From Chloroflexota bacterium (lineage in GTDB: Bacteria > Chloroflexota > Anaerolineae > Aggregatilineales > Phototrophicaceae), in the NCBI GenBank assembly GCA_011525385.1, contig WTGF01000086.1:62001-126000 (forward strand): 64,000 nt of DNA, in the 5' to 3' direction. Below the pieces are notes generated by a model. It saw nothing but the letters and a program-made list of their open reading frames with translations. It had not been told where the DNA came from and did not search any database. This document shows, piece after piece, positions 45,202 through 54,518 of the stretch. The position numbers and the translations under genes were made by a program. How positions within the stretch are numbered: the first letter of the stretch is position 1; the number at the start of each line of letters is the position of its first letter.

Positions 45202-46326
45202 ATGAACTTTTTGCGGCGTCTACTTGGCATGTCTCCTTCCCACATGGGAAGGGATGGGACGTCTCGTCGTGTTGCTCATGTTACACGCAGCAGGGACGCG
45301 CCGGCAGCGTCCATACCAAGCGCAGCGGACACCGAAGCTCAGCTAGTCGACCCCGAAGTTGATTTGGAAGAATTGCTGCCCGAGCAGCCTTCATTGGAGG
45401 ACGAGGATAGAGCGGATCCAGAAACCGAATCCGGCGAAGAACCGCAAACACAGCCAGTACAAAGGCAAGCCAACATTCAGCGGCAGCCACGTGCGGAACC
45501 TGCGCCGCCGCGACGCGAGCCTCCTCGGAAGTATAAGCCCAAGCGCGCTTTGACCTACGGCATCGCGACAGATGTTGGCAAGCTACGCGACAACAACGAA
45601 GATGCTTGTTTCGCCATGCAGTGGCATACGATGACCGTGGAAAATCGCCCGGACTTTGGTTTCTTTATTGTTGCGGATGGAATGGGTGGACATCTCGATG
45701 GCGAAAGGGCGGCAGGCATCGCCGTTCAGACGCTGGCGGCAGAGATGCTGCAAAGCGTCTACATGCCCTTGCTGCGGAATTTCAGAGCCGCGGAAAAGAC
45801 TACTATCCTTGAAGCGTTGGTCACCGCGTCGGAAAAGGCCAATTCAGCGGTCATTGACGCAGTGCCGGGTGGCGGCACGACCTTGTCCACCGTGGCAATT
45901 GTGGGCAACCTGGCCTATCTTGTGCATGTGGGCGACAGTCGCGCCTATCTGATCCACAATGACGAAATCGAGCAGTTGACGACTGACCATACCTTGGTGC
46001 AGCGATTGGTTGAGATGAAAGAACTCACGCCCGAAGAAGCCGAGTATTACCCGCAGAAGAATGTGCTATACCGAGCTCTCGGACAAAATGAGAGCCTAAA
46101 AGTGGAAAGGCTGATTCGCAGTTTGCCCTCAGCGGCTCAAATGATAATCTGCAGTGATGGTTTATGGGACCTGGTGAACGACGAAACGATGAAGCGCGTG
46201 ACGCTCGAAGCACCAAGTCCACAAGAAGCCTGTGATCGACTGGTCAGCCTTGCCAATGACCACGGGGGAACGGACAATATTTCCGTCATCATACTGAAAG
46301 TCCCGGAGAACGACATCAACATCTAG
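45202..46326 (+). CDS. PP2C-family serine/threonine phosphatase
   Basis: 374 residues from ATG 45202 behind AGGGA (a GTG overlaps at 45199). The first 115 residues are low complexity, rich in Glu, Pro, Gln and Arg. The catalytic domain then starts ATDVGKLRDNNEDACF and shows FFIVADGMGGHLDGE, the metal-binding Asp set, SRAYLIHNDEIEQLTTDHT and CSDGLWDLVNDE, HGGTDNISVI. It dephosphorylates Ser/Thr-phosphoproteins. The orphan response regulator follows 107 bases later. No kinase is encoded beside it. Confidence 0.93.
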   Translation: MNFLRRLLGMSPSHMGRDGTSRRVAHVTRSRDAPAASIPSAADTEAQLVDPEVDLEELLPEQPSLEDEDRADPETESGEEPQTQPVQRQANIQRQPRAEPAPPRREPPRKYKPKRALTYGIATDVGKLRDNNEDACFAMQWHTMTVENRPDFGFFIVADGMGGHLDGERAAGIAVQTLAAEMLQSVYMPLLRNFRAAEKTTILEALVTASEKANSAVIDAVPGGGTTLSTVAIVGNLAYLVHVGDSRAYLIHNDEIEQLTTDHTLVQRLVEMKELTPEEAEYYPQKNVLYRALGQNESLKVERLIRSLPSAAQMIICSDGLWDLVNDETMKRVTLEAPSPQEACDRLVSLANDHGGTDNISVIILKVPENDINI

Positions 46327-46433
46327 ACTATGTCGCATCCCGTCGTGACTGCAAACAATAATCGGATCTTTTTGCATAAATTACAGCATGATGATGCTCT
46401 GTCCAAGGACCTGAAGGAATAGACTGGGGAAAA

Positions 46434-47174
46434 ATGAATTCAGTGCCATCCATCAATCGGATTCGCAAGCGCAAGACTATATTGGTTGTTGACGACGAAC
46501 CGCGCATGATCGGCTTCATTCGCATGAATCTCGAATTGGAAGACTATCAAGTAATCGAGGCCCATAACGGTTTGGAAGCGCTTGACGCGCTGCGCACGCA
46601 ATTGCCGGACCTGGTTCTCCTCGACGTCATGATGCCGGATCTGGACGGCTTCGAGACCTTGCGCATGTTGCGAGAGTTTTCCGATATTCCGGTCATTATG
46701 TTGACTGCCAAAGGCGAGGAGAACGACAAAGTGCTGGGTTTGGAACTGGGCGCCGATGATTATATCACCAAGCCCTTTGGACCACGGGAACTGTCAAGCC
46801 GCATCAAAGCCATATTCCGACGACTCGAAAAACCGTCGACCGATGAAGCCGTCTTGCGCGTTGACGATCGGCTTAGTGTGGATTTCAACCAGCGCCAGGT
46901 TATTGTAGACGGCGCAGCCGTGAAGTTGCGACCGACCGAGTATCGCCTTCTGTATCATCTGATTCGGAATGCGGGCTGGACAGTGCCGCACGATCAGATC
47001 TTGCAAAAGGTCTGGGGATACGAATACAGAGATGAGGCGCATTACGTGCGGCTATATGTCAACTATCTGCGCGAAAAGATAGAAGAAGATCCTTCAAATC
47101 CGCGTTATATCATCACCGAACGCGGTGTCGGCTATCGTTTCATCAACTTCAGGGATCAAGACCAACAGTCCTAG
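46434..47174 (+). CDS. OmpR-family response regulator
   Basis: 246 residues. The receiver domain (about 14-130) has DDE (20-22), phospho-acceptor Asp64 in LLDVMMP, Thr in MLTAKG and Lys in ITKPFG. The C-terminal winged helix (about 150-240) has [19 protein letters not shown] and ERGVGYRF. It is a DNA-binding transcription regulator. No histidine kinase gene flanks it. GGGGAAAA precedes the ATG. Confidence 0.95.
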   Translation: MNSVPSINRIRKRKTILVVDDEPRMIGFIRMNLELEDYQVIEAHNGLEALDALRTQLPDLVLLDVMMPDLDGFETLRMLREFSDIPVIMLTAKGEENDKVLGLELGADDYITKPFGPRELSSRIKAIFRRLEKPSTDEAVLRVDDRLSVDFNQRQVIVDGAAVKLRPTEYRLLYHLIRNAGWTVPHDQILQKVWGYEYRDEAHYVRLYVNYLREKIEEDPSNPRYIITERGVGYRFINFRDQDQQS

Positions 47175-47176
47175 AC

Positions 47177-47518
47177 TTAGACGGGTAAGAAGCCGAAGTC
47201 AAGGTATAAGCACACTTGATCGGGCCCGACCGAGGCGTATTCCGAGCATTCTAGCGATCCGTAATCACGAAATACAAAAACCCTGCGATTGCGCCGCTTG
47301 AGTTTTTTCTTGAGCGTGTTCCACTGCGATTTGCTTGGCATACCCGCGCTATCGATCAGTTCGAAATAGCTCTTGCGGAAAATCGCGCGATAGTGATGGT
47401 CGTCGTATTCGATCAGCTTTATCAGACAGGCCCCTCGCGGACCGGACAAGGCATCATTGATAAAGTCTGACGCAAAATGACGGCGCACCTTTTGGAACCT
47501 TGGCAGTTCATGACGCAT
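47177..47518 (-). CDS. Small basic protein of unknown function
   Basis: 113 residues, no membrane segment. The ATG follows AAGGGAC at about ten bases, and the stop abuts the response regulator's stop with two bases between. The end LECSEYASVGPDQVCLYLDFGFLPV and the basic KKKLKRRNRRVFVF are the only notable parts. I do not recognise a family, so the call rests on the ribosome site, the tight packing and codon pattern like its neighbours. Confidence 0.65.
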   Translation of the reverse strand: MRHELPRFQKVRRHFASDFINDALSGPRGACLIKLIEYDDHHYRAIFRKSYFELIDSAGMPSKSQWNTLKKKLKRRNRRVFVFRDYGSLECSEYASVGPDQVCLYLDFGFLPV

Positions 47519-47569
47519 TTTCAGACTGTCCCTTTTTAGAACCCTCTTGCTCGCGCAAGGAGAAGTCTT

Positions 47570-47640
47570 GTTATTTTGTATGAGCGCGGCATTCCTGTGG
47601 ACAATTCGCCGGTTACGCGCCGAGCGGCTGTGCTAGACTG
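47570..47640 (+). repeat. Dispersed intergenic repeat, copy B
   Basis: Shares TATTTTGT.TGA.CGCG and ATTCGCCGGTTA.GCGCCGAGCG with copies A and C, and ends GCGGCTGTG like copy A. It lies before the GT-C gene. Confidence 0.6.
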
Positions 47641-47711
47641 AGTGACAATACCAATCGTACATCGTCGCTTCATTTTTTGGTATATATTGTCCGCCTGAAT
47701 CCGTAAACGAT

Positions 47712-49304
47712 ATGCAACGCGTCCTCAATTTCGCTTTGATTATGCTGTTCGGTATGATGCTTGTGCATACCTTGGTGTACCTGGCATTTGGCGCCGCCCT
47801 TATCCCTTTTCCCTTTGATTACGATCAGGCAGAGGGCTTTGAACTCAATAACGCGGTTTTGCTCGCATCGGGGCGTTGCCCCTACTGCAACAACGATGTC
47901 TTTCCTTTCTACGGCAGTGGCTATCCCCCGCTATTTCATATCTTGATGGTCCCCTTTGTGAAACTGTTTGGACCTCAGTTTTGGTATGGCCGTCTGATGA
48001 TTTTCGGCGCGACGTTAGTCACCGCCTTGGCCATCGCTTGGGCAGTGTTTCGCGATTCCCGACATCGAATGATCGCCACGATCGCCGGACTCGCCTTTTT
48101 GTCGTCCAATTATGTCTATCACATCGGCCCTCTGCTGCGTCAGCATTTGCTCATGGTGATGTTCGAAACCTTGGCCGTGGTAATCATAGCGAGTGCCTTC
48201 GAACCCGGCATCAAAACAAGACGACGGCTGTTCGTCGCCTTTGCCCTGCTACTTTGCGCCGGCTATACCAAACAACTCGCCTACACCAGCTGTATCGCTG
48301 TATCGTTCTGGCTATTCTTGCGCAATCCGCGCGCTGCTATTCAATACAGCCTGGGCCTTGCGCTAGCGGCCGGGGCTATTTTCGCGCTATTGATGCTCGT
48401 GACCGACGGCCACTGGTGGATCAACATAATCGCCGCAAATCAGAATCCCTATCGAATGGATCAGTTCCTCGGTTTGCTGCAGCAATTCCTGAGACTCCAC
48501 GGCTGGCTGTTTGCGCTGGCAATTGGGATGGTCGTTTACGAGATGTACTTTGATCGACTGTCGGTCTTTTCGATCTGGTTCGTTGCTGCGTTCATCAACA
48601 CCAGCGCCGCCGGAAAATGGGGCGCCGGTGATAGTTATTTCGTCACTGCGCTAGCCGCCATCTGTATCTTGAGCGGGATCTTCCTCGCCCGATCGATAAC
48701 CAGCGGCCGGCATTTGCCGGGCAACTACCTGTCTCGCTTCCTGAAACCGACTACAGGTGGCAAATGGCTCGCGCTTTCAGCCACGATACTTTTCCTGGCA
48801 TACGGCATCTCCGTTTTCAAATTACCGACATCGGGACAGTTCTTCGCGCCTATCGCCTCGGCCCTAAATATCCAACCTCTGCCATCTTGGCGCTACCCTT
48901 TGTACGATCCCGCCGGCTGGACGGTCGGCTACGCGGTAACCGGTCACTTGCCCTCTCAAGATGACTACGTCAGAGGCTGGGAGATTGTCGATGCGATCGA
49001 ACAGAGCGACGGGCTGTTGCTCTCCGAAGATGCCGGCTTTAATCTGCGTAGCGGTCGCGAAGTCATAGCCAATGCCATACATTTGAAAAACTTGTGGGAG
49101 AACGGTTTGTTCGACCCGACAGAGTTGATCAAAAGGATCAGATCTCACAGTTTTGCTTTGGTGATTATACGCGCGGGTTTGTTTCCTCCTCCGGTGATGT
49201 CCGCGATTCACAGCGACTATCAGCTTGATCAAATCATCTCGATGAATGGCTTCGATTACCAGTTGTGGAAGCCTCGGACAAGCGCAAGCGCCGGCGATGA
49301 ATGA
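47712..49304 (+). CDS. GT-C fold glycosyltransferase (GT39/ArnT-like)
   Basis: 530 residues with about eleven transmembrane helices. The first outer loop carries DYDQAEGFELNNAVLLASGR, like the acidic DE motif of PMT/ArnT-type polyprenyl-phosphate-sugar transferases, and LRQHLLMVMFETLAV is in a later loop. A soluble C-terminal tail of about 100 residues follows the last helix. It would transfer a sugar from a lipid carrier to a protein or glycan. Donor and acceptor unknown. Confidence 0.82.
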   Translation: MQRVLNFALIMLFGMMLVHTLVYLAFGAALIPFPFDYDQAEGFELNNAVLLASGRCPYCNNDVFPFYGSGYPPLFHILMVPFVKLFGPQFWYGRLMIFGATLVTALAIAWAVFRDSRHRMIATIAGLAFLSSNYVYHIGPLLRQHLLMVMFETLAVVIIASAFEPGIKTRRRLFVAFALLLCAGYTKQLAYTSCIAVSFWLFLRNPRAAIQYSLGLALAAGAIFALLMLVTDGHWWINIIAANQNPYRMDQFLGLLQQFLRLHGWLFALAIGMVVYEMYFDRLSVFSIWFVAAFINTSAAGKWGAGDSYFVTALAAICILSGIFLARSITSGRHLPGNYLSRFLKPTTGGKWLALSATILFLAYGISVFKLPTSGQFFAPIASALNIQPLPSWRYPLYDPAGWTVGYAVTGHLPSQDDYVRGWEIVDAIEQSDGLLLSEDAGFNLRSGREVIANAIHLKNLWENGLFDPTELIKRIRSHSFALVIIRAGLFPPPVMSAIHSDYQLDQIISMNGFDYQLWKPRTSASAGDE

Positions 49305-49631
49305 CGGATACGCTCTCAGTTTTGGCCGGTGATATTTCGAACAAGTCCAATTAGAATGTCCCCAACACATTGATCGACGCGTAAGCGACGAATCGTCCAC
49401 AGGAATGTCGCGCTCACAGAAAATAATAAGCTTTCTCGTCGCATGAGCGATGCGATTTATTAAATAAGAGGGCAGATCCCGCGACGTGATTGCCGGCTTG
49501 CCGCCGAAGAAAATGTTTTTTCGGCAATTTGGCAATTTGGCAGGAAGCGTGATTGGGTTGTTAATGTGCAAGTGAAGTCAGGATAGCGGGGATGCGGGCG
49601 GGAGTGGCGACTAAATGGTCGCGGTTTGGAT

Positions 49632-49689
49632 GCAACAAAGCCGCAGGGCGCGTAACCGGCGGGAAGGTTTTCCGCGCTTACACAAAATA
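49632..49689 (-). repeat. Dispersed intergenic repeat, copy D
   Basis: On the minus strand reads TATTTTGTGTAAGCGCGG, then CCGCCGGTTACGCGCC and GCGGCTTTG, matching copies A-C. It stands upstream of the flavin reductase gene in the opposite orientation to copy C downstream. The rest of 49305-49743 has no convincing gene; a short GGCAATTT direct repeat is near 49529. Confidence 0.6.
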
Positions 49690-49743
49690 CCGAGCCTACT
49701 CCTCGCATGAAGCAAGGGGAGTGTTAAACAAGAGGGAGATTTC

Positions 49744-50247
49744 ATGAGCGAAGTCGACGGTCAAGCATTCAAGAACATCCTGGCCTGCTGGACGGCTGGC
49801 ATCACCGTAGTTTCTGTTTCATCCGAGGGAGATTGGCAGGCGATAACAGTCAACTCCTTTGCCAGCGTGAGCATGACTCCGCCTCTGGTTTGCCTGAACA
49901 TCGCCAACCGGCTCGATACTCGCGCTTACATGGCGCGTGAGGGGCATTTCTCGGTAAGCATTCTTTCGGACCAGCAACTGGAGCTGGGCAAGCGATTTGC
50001 CGGCTACTTCGATGATAAACTTGATAACCGCTTCGACGGGCTAAACTGCGATACGACCTCGCTAGGCGATCCAATCATTCCCGATGCGATGGCATGGCTT
50101 GGCTGCACGGTCGAGCACATGATCAATGTAGGCGAGAATTCCATGTTTGTTGGTCATGTACAGGAAGGCGGCTGGACAAGCGACAAAACGCCGCTCTTGT
50201 ATCACAACCGACTGTGGGGAACTTTTGCAGCCACGGAGCAAAAGTAG
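49744..50247 (+). CDS. Flavin reductase family protein
   Basis: 167 residues, FMN-binding split barrel. Family pattern: AGITVVSVSSEGDWQAITVNSF, ASVSMTPPLVCLNIA, HFSVSILSDQQLELGKRFA and VGHVQ. Such proteins reduce flavin with NAD(P)H or are small oxidoreductases for a two-component monooxygenase. No partner monooxygenase lies nearby. AGAGGGAG sits eight bases before the ATG. Confidence 0.92.
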   Translation: MSEVDGQAFKNILACWTAGITVVSVSSEGDWQAITVNSFASVSMTPPLVCLNIANRLDTRAYMAREGHFSVSILSDQQLELGKRFAGYFDDKLDNRFDGLNCDTTSLGDPIIPDAMAWLGCTVEHMINVGENSMFVGHVQEGGWTSDKTPLLYHNRLWGTFAATEQK

Positions 50248-50267
50248 TCAATGATTCTTCACATTTC

Positions 50268-50357
50268 AATGAATCGCGATTTACGGTTGCCGAGCAGGTT
50301 TACTGTTTTATGTGGGCGCGGTAGCCCAAATTCGCCGGTTAGGCGCCGAGCGCTTTG
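50268..50357 (+). repeat. Dispersed intergenic repeat, copy C
   Basis: Best match to copy A: AATGAATCGCGATTTACGGTTGCCGAGCAG, with the shared end ATTCGCCGGTTAGGCGCCGAGCG also seen in B and D. It lies between the flavin reductase and ppgK genes. Confidence 0.65.
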
Positions 50358-50372
50358 AGCAGAAAATATGAG

Positions 50373-51110
50373 TTAGACCAGCTCGCGGGCAGCTATTGCC
50401 GCGCCAATAATCCCGGCCCGATTGCGCAATTGCGCTGGTACGATCTTTGTAGCGCAAGAAATATGAGGAAAGAACTTATGGTATTTCTTGCTGATGCCGC
50501 CCCCGATGATGAAAATATCCGGAGTGAAGAGCGCCTCAATATAGCGCAGGTGCTCGGAAAGATACTTGCCCCACTTGCGCCAACTGTATCCGTTTTCCTG
50601 GCGTCCTCGGTCGGAGGTGCGATCTTCGGCGTCCTTGCCCCGAATAATGAGATGACCAAATTCGGTGTTCGGTATCAAAACACCGTCTATGAAAAATGCG
50701 CTGCCGACCCCGGTGCCCAAGGTCAGAATGACGACCAAGCCGCTTTGGTCTTTCCCGGCGCCAAATTGTAATTCCGCGATGCCGGCAGCGTCGGCATCAT
50801 TGAGCACCAGTACTGGATTGCCGGTAGCCGCTCGGAAGAGCGCCTGCGCATCGGTATCAATCCACTCGTCGTCGACGTTGGCCGCCGTACGGGTAATCCC
50901 ATGCTGTACGACAGCGGGAAAAGTGCAGCCTATTGGCCCTGCCCAGCTAAAGTGCCTGGCGATCTCGCCAACGACATCCGCGACGGGTTCGGGTTTGGCA
51001 GGTTGCGGCGTTTCTATGCGAAGGCGCTCGCCGACGAATGCGCCCTTGGACGTATCGACAATCGCGCCTTTGATGCCGGACCCGCCAATGTCTATACCCA
51101 AGACCTCCAT
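50373..51110 (-). CDS. ppgK: Polyphosphate glucokinase (ROK family)
   Basis: 245 residues. It phosphorylates glucose, with polyphosphate or ATP as donor in characterised PPGKs. ROK fold: [16 protein letters not shown] (phosphate loop), [12 protein letters not shown] and [20 protein letters not shown], then NTEFGHL. The short length and PNTEFGHL rather than a CXCGXXGC zinc motif are typical of PPGK. AGGGGA precedes the ATG. Confidence 0.92.
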   Translation of the reverse strand: MEVLGIDIGGSGIKGAIVDTSKGAFVGERLRIETPQPAKPEPVADVVGEIARHFSWAGPIGCTFPAVVQHGITRTAANVDDEWIDTDAQALFRAATGNPVLVLNDADAAGIAELQFGAGKDQSGLVVILTLGTGVGSAFFIDGVLIPNTEFGHLIIRGKDAEDRTSDRGRQENGYSWRKWGKYLSEHLRYIEALFTPDIFIIGGGISKKYHKFFPHISCATKIVPAQLRNRAGIIGAAIAARELV

Positions 51111-51149
51111 ACTTTTGTCCCCTCGCTGTTCCCGAATTGAAATTGTTCA

Positions 51150-51177
51150 ATCATACCAAATTCGTGAACTATGTCAT
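51150..51177 (-). promoter_or_regulatory. Promoter of ppgK
   Basis: Minus strand: ATGACA (51172-51177), 16 bases, TATGAT (51150-51155), 40 bases before the start codon. Confidence 0.5.
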
Positions 51178-51294
51178 AATGGAGACGCAGTCCAAGACAC
51201 CCTATCGGATTTTTCCCAGGGCTGTCGATGATTACTATGTCCGAAGCAACTAAACGCACAAACCTACGATTGCTCTGTGCGCTGGCAAGCGAGC

Positions 51295-51324
51295 TTGAAT
51301 TGCTGAGCGTTTGGCCTTTATAGT
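51295..51324 (+). promoter_or_regulatory. Promoter of the L,D-transpeptidase gene
   Basis: TTGAAT (51295-51300), 18 bases, TATAGT (51319-51324), 40 bases before the ATG. Confidence 0.5.
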
Positions 51325-51363
51325 GATAGTGAAGAGTACTTGTCCAACTCTATGGGATAGCAA

Positions 51364-52395
51364 ATGCTGCGGTCACCTGTTTCCATACTTGTATCTATCT
51401 TGATCCTGAGTTTTTCTGGCCTGGCCAGCGCGCAGAATAGCTGCGCGGCTGGAAGTTGTGGTCTGGATCAAAGCGCCATCGCTTCGTACCCCACTCCACG
51501 GGTGGTTCCATTGCAGATCGATGAAGAGATGCTCTATGACCGCGAATACAGACAAGTCAGTGCCGAACTGGCGATCTACGATCAACCGGCCGGACAGGTC
51601 ATAGAGACACTCGGCACAGGTTACAGCTTCGTCACTGTGCAGGGAGAATTGGACGGCTGGGCGCAAATAGGCGACGGCAAGTGGGTATTGTCCGATAGTC
51701 TGGGAGAGCCGTGGACGCCATCAAGGTTCGCGGGTGTGACATTGCCGGATCAGGCGCTTCCCTACACCATGGCCTGGACCTTGCGTCACTTGAATGGTTC
51801 GCAGACCCCGGGCGGACCCGAGGCCGCGAGCAATCCGTTTCTCTATCGCTATTCCCGGGTCAACATTTACGCAACTGTCCAAGTTGATGGCTATAACTGG
51901 TACCAAATCGGTACCAATCAATGGGTGCATCAGTTCAAGGTCGCCAAGCTCTTGCCAGTGGAAAAACCGGAAGAAGTTGATACTCACAAATGGGTCAGCG
52001 TTGACCTCTACGAACAAGTTGCCATCGCCTACGAAGGAGCCAGGCCGGTCTTTGCCACTTTGATATCCTCAGGTCTGGAAGAATGGCCGACTAATGAAGG
52101 TGTGTTCCATGTCTATGTGCGTTTCCCCCGAACGCTCATGAGCGGGGCCTACAATCAACCTGATTTCTATTATCTCGAAGAAGTGCCCTGGACGATGTAT
52201 TTCGACGGTGATATTGCCTTACACGGCGCTTACTGGCATGACGGATTCGGTTATCGCAAGAGCCACGGTTGTGTAAACATGACAATTACCGACGCGCATT
52301 GGTTGTTCCAATGGGCGGAAGATGAATATGACTTTGCAAACGGGGACTATATCGGTCCGGCAGTCTATGTCTACTCGAGCGGCGAGTACAACTGA
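51364..52395 (+). CDS. L,D-transpeptidase (YkuD)
   Basis: 343 residues with a signal peptide (ILVSILILSFSGLASAQ). After a beta-rich SH3-like region (about 60-200) comes a YkuD catalytic domain: the HGAYWHDGF His and KSHGCVNM with the nucleophile Cys near residue 303. It makes 3-3 cross-links in peptidoglycan or attaches proteins to it. Its own promoter precedes it, and it converges on asd. Confidence 0.93.
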   Translation: MLRSPVSILVSILILSFSGLASAQNSCAAGSCGLDQSAIASYPTPRVVPLQIDEEMLYDREYRQVSAELAIYDQPAGQVIETLGTGYSFVTVQGELDGWAQIGDGKWVLSDSLGEPWTPSRFAGVTLPDQALPYTMAWTLRHLNGSQTPGGPEAASNPFLYRYSRVNIYATVQVDGYNWYQIGTNQWVHQFKVAKLLPVEKPEEVDTHKWVSVDLYEQVAIAYEGARPVFATLISSGLEEWPTNEGVFHVYVRFPRTLMSGAYNQPDFYYLEEVPWTMYFDGDIALHGAYWHDGFGYRKSHGCVNMTITDAHWLFQWAEDEYDFANGDYIGPAVYVYSSGEYN

Positions 52396-52412
52396 GCCTC
52401 AATTCACGCGGA

Positions 52413-53495
52413 TCACTTCGCCATAGCAAGTTCCGGCAGGGGCGAACCTTGAATGTATCCCTCTACCGCCAGTAATTCCGCGTTCAAGATACTGCATCCC
52501 GCGGCCCCTCGAACCGTATTATGCGAAAGCGCCGCAAACTTGTAACCCAGTATAGGACATTCGCGCAGGCGGCCGATGCTCGTCACCATGCCCTGACCGG
52601 CGTCGCGGTCGCGCCTGGGCTGCGGGCGGTCAATTTGCTCCAGATACTGTAGCGGGCTGCCGGGCGCGCTCGGCAGCGAGGGCACAGGGTCCGGTCCGCG
52701 AAAGGCCGTCCAGTCCTTGATGATCGTCTCGTAATCCGGCGTCTCTTCAAGCTCGACCGAGATATTCACCAAGTGGCCATCAATCACCGGCACCCGCGTG
52801 CAAGTAGCGCTGACAACCATTTTCAGATCATCAATCGCGCCGTCGCGAAAGCGTCCGAGCATCTTGCGCGATTCGATCTCCATCTTGTTCTCGTCGCCCG
52901 GTACATAGGGGATGATATTGTCCAGGATGTCCAAGGAAGGCACACCGGGATAGCCCGCCCCGCTGACGGCTTGCTCACTGACCAGGTGCAGACGACGGAT
53001 GCCATATTGCACAAGCGGCTTCAAGGACATGACCACCGGCATCACCGTACAGTTGGAGTTTGCCACCAGCGCCCCGCCGGACCAGCCCCTACGATAACGC
53101 TGGATATCAACCAAGCCAACATGATCCGCATTGACCTCTGGCAACAATAGAGGGACATCCGGCGCCATACGATTTACGGATACATTGGTACAAACAACGT
53201 GGCCAGCCTCTGCCAACTCCACTTCGCGATCTATCGCCGCTTCCTTGGGTAAGGCCGAGAAGACCAAGGGAGAATCCAACGGGTCGTTCAGCGCTTTCAC
53301 AGTCAGTTTAGCCACATTATCCGGCGGATTGTCATCAAGCATCCAGTGAGCGGCTTCGTCGTAGGGTTTGCCCGCGCTGCGGCTCGAACCTATGACTTCG
53401 CGTACCTGAAACCAGGGATGCCCCTCCAGCAGTTGAATGAACCGCTGTCCGACGGCGCCGGTTGCGCCCAGAACCGCTACATCAATTTTTTCCAT
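52413..53495 (-). CDS. asd: Aspartate-semialdehyde dehydrogenase
   Basis: 360 residues. It makes aspartate semialdehyde for lysine, threonine and methionine synthesis. The NADP motif LGATGAVGQRFIQLL is at the start, the catalytic Cys in NSNCTVMPVV (about 145-155), and HLVSEQAVSGAGYPG and PVIDGHLVNISVE are family segments. The pattern is the archaeal/fungal branch (longer, with PLLLPEVN). It follows pheA by 14 bases in the same operon. Confidence 0.94.
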   Translation of the reverse strand: MEKIDVAVLGATGAVGQRFIQLLEGHPWFQVREVIGSSRSAGKPYDEAAHWMLDDNPPDNVAKLTVKALNDPLDSPLVFSALPKEAAIDREVELAEAGHVVCTNVSVNRMAPDVPLLLPEVNADHVGLVDIQRYRRGWSGGALVANSNCTVMPVVMSLKPLVQYGIRRLHLVSEQAVSGAGYPGVPSLDILDNIIPYVPGDENKMEIESRKMLGRFRDGAIDDLKMVVSATCTRVPVIDGHLVNISVELEETPDYETIIKDWTAFRGPDPVPSLPSAPGSPLQYLEQIDRPQPRRDRDAGQGMVTSIGRLRECPILGYKFAALSHNTVRGAAGCSILNAELLAVEGYIQGSPLPELAMAK

Positions 53496-53509
53496 CGTCT
53501 AAACCTGCC

Positions 53510-54343
53510 TTACATGCCTACGGTGCCGGATCGCACGGCGGGATAAGATCCCAGCATTTTTACAAATGATGTCAGGTGCAACAATTGCGTCAATACATCC
53601 TGGCACTTCGGATCTTGCCAGTGCCCCTCAAAGTCGAGATAAAACAAAGGCTCCCAGGGTCTGTTGCGACGTGGGCGGGATTCCAGCTTGGTCAAGTTCA
53701 AATCTCGCTTGGCGAACTCTCCCAGGCATTGATACAGGGCGGCCGGTTGATTACGCGTGGCGAATACGATTGAGGTCTTGTTGTAATCCGAAGGCTCTGG
53801 ATCGCCGTGGCCCATCAAAAGGAATCGCGTATAATTGTACGGCTCGTCCTCGATTTCTTTAGCGACTATCTCCAAACCATAAAGCTCCGCCGCCAATTCC
53901 GTCGCGATTACGCCCAAGCTCGGCTGTGGATCATGGGAGAGGTCCTGTGCCGAGCCAGCCGTATCGTACCATCCCACAGGTTCCAATTTGTAGCGTTTCA
54001 AAAATCTTTCGCATTGCATCAAGGCTTGTGGGTGGGAACGAACCTGCTTGATATCATGCAAGGTTGTACCGGAAATCCCCAGCAAGGCGTGGTGAACGTG
54101 GAGGATCACCTCCGCCTGGATACGCACATCGTGGTCGAGCAGCATTTCGTAAGCGCCGCTGACCGAGCCCGCCAAAGCGTTCTCTACCGGTAGCAAGCTG
54201 TAATCAGCATCATTGGACTCCACCGCGTCGAAGAGACTATTAAAATCCTGGCAAGGCAGGCAATCCACATCGGGACCGAAATGCTGCCGCACCGCGATTT
54301 CTGAATTTGCGCCAGGAATCCCTTGATACGCTACCCTTGGCAT
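53510..54343 (-). CDS. pheA: Prephenate dehydratase
   Basis: 277 residues, monofunctional. It makes phenylpyruvate in phenylalanine synthesis. The catalytic domain has YQGIPGANSEIA and LPVENALAGSV and the TRF motif in NYTRFLLMG. The C-terminal ACT domain has LTKLESRP, the phenylalanine-binding feedback motif. It comes first in the operon with asd. Confidence 0.95.
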   Translation of the reverse strand: MPRVAYQGIPGANSEIAVRQHFGPDVDCLPCQDFNSLFDAVESNDADYSLLPVENALAGSVSGAYEMLLDHDVRIQAEVILHVHHALLGISGTTLHDIKQVRSHPQALMQCERFLKRYKLEPVGWYDTAGSAQDLSHDPQPSLGVIATELAAELYGLEIVAKEIEDEPYNYTRFLLMGHGDPEPSDYNKTSIVFATRNQPAALYQCLGEFAKRDLNLTKLESRPRRNRPWEPLFYLDFEGHWQDPKCQDVLTQLLHLTSFVKMLGSYPAVRSGTVGM

Positions 54344-54456
54344 AAGGTTTCCACTTCTAAAATCGAGTGCGCCGAATCATATCCGATGACAATGATTTAT
54401 GAAAGACTTGAAATCGTTCTATGCCGTGACGTATAAATGGCGAGGCGCCCCAGGTC

Positions 54457-54487
54457 TTGCGACCGATTTTGCCGAAACTCGTATAAT
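54457..54487 (+). promoter_or_regulatory. Promoter of the Hsp20 gene
   Basis: A perfect TATAAT (54482-54487) lies 19 bases after TTGCGA (54457-54462), 31 bases before the start codon. The -35 is weak. No CIRCE inverted repeat is visible. Confidence 0.45.
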
Positions 54488-54518
54488 ATGATTGAAGCCT
54501 TTGATGCCAGGAGACAAA

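Noticed and set aside
49525..49552. GGCAATTT direct repeat as a CRISPR or iteron seed
   Set aside because: Only two adjacent short units, no spacers or further copies.
49460..49708. 82-residue open frame on minus strand
   Set aside because: It overlaps the dispersed repeat copy D and has no ribosome site or recognisable sequence.
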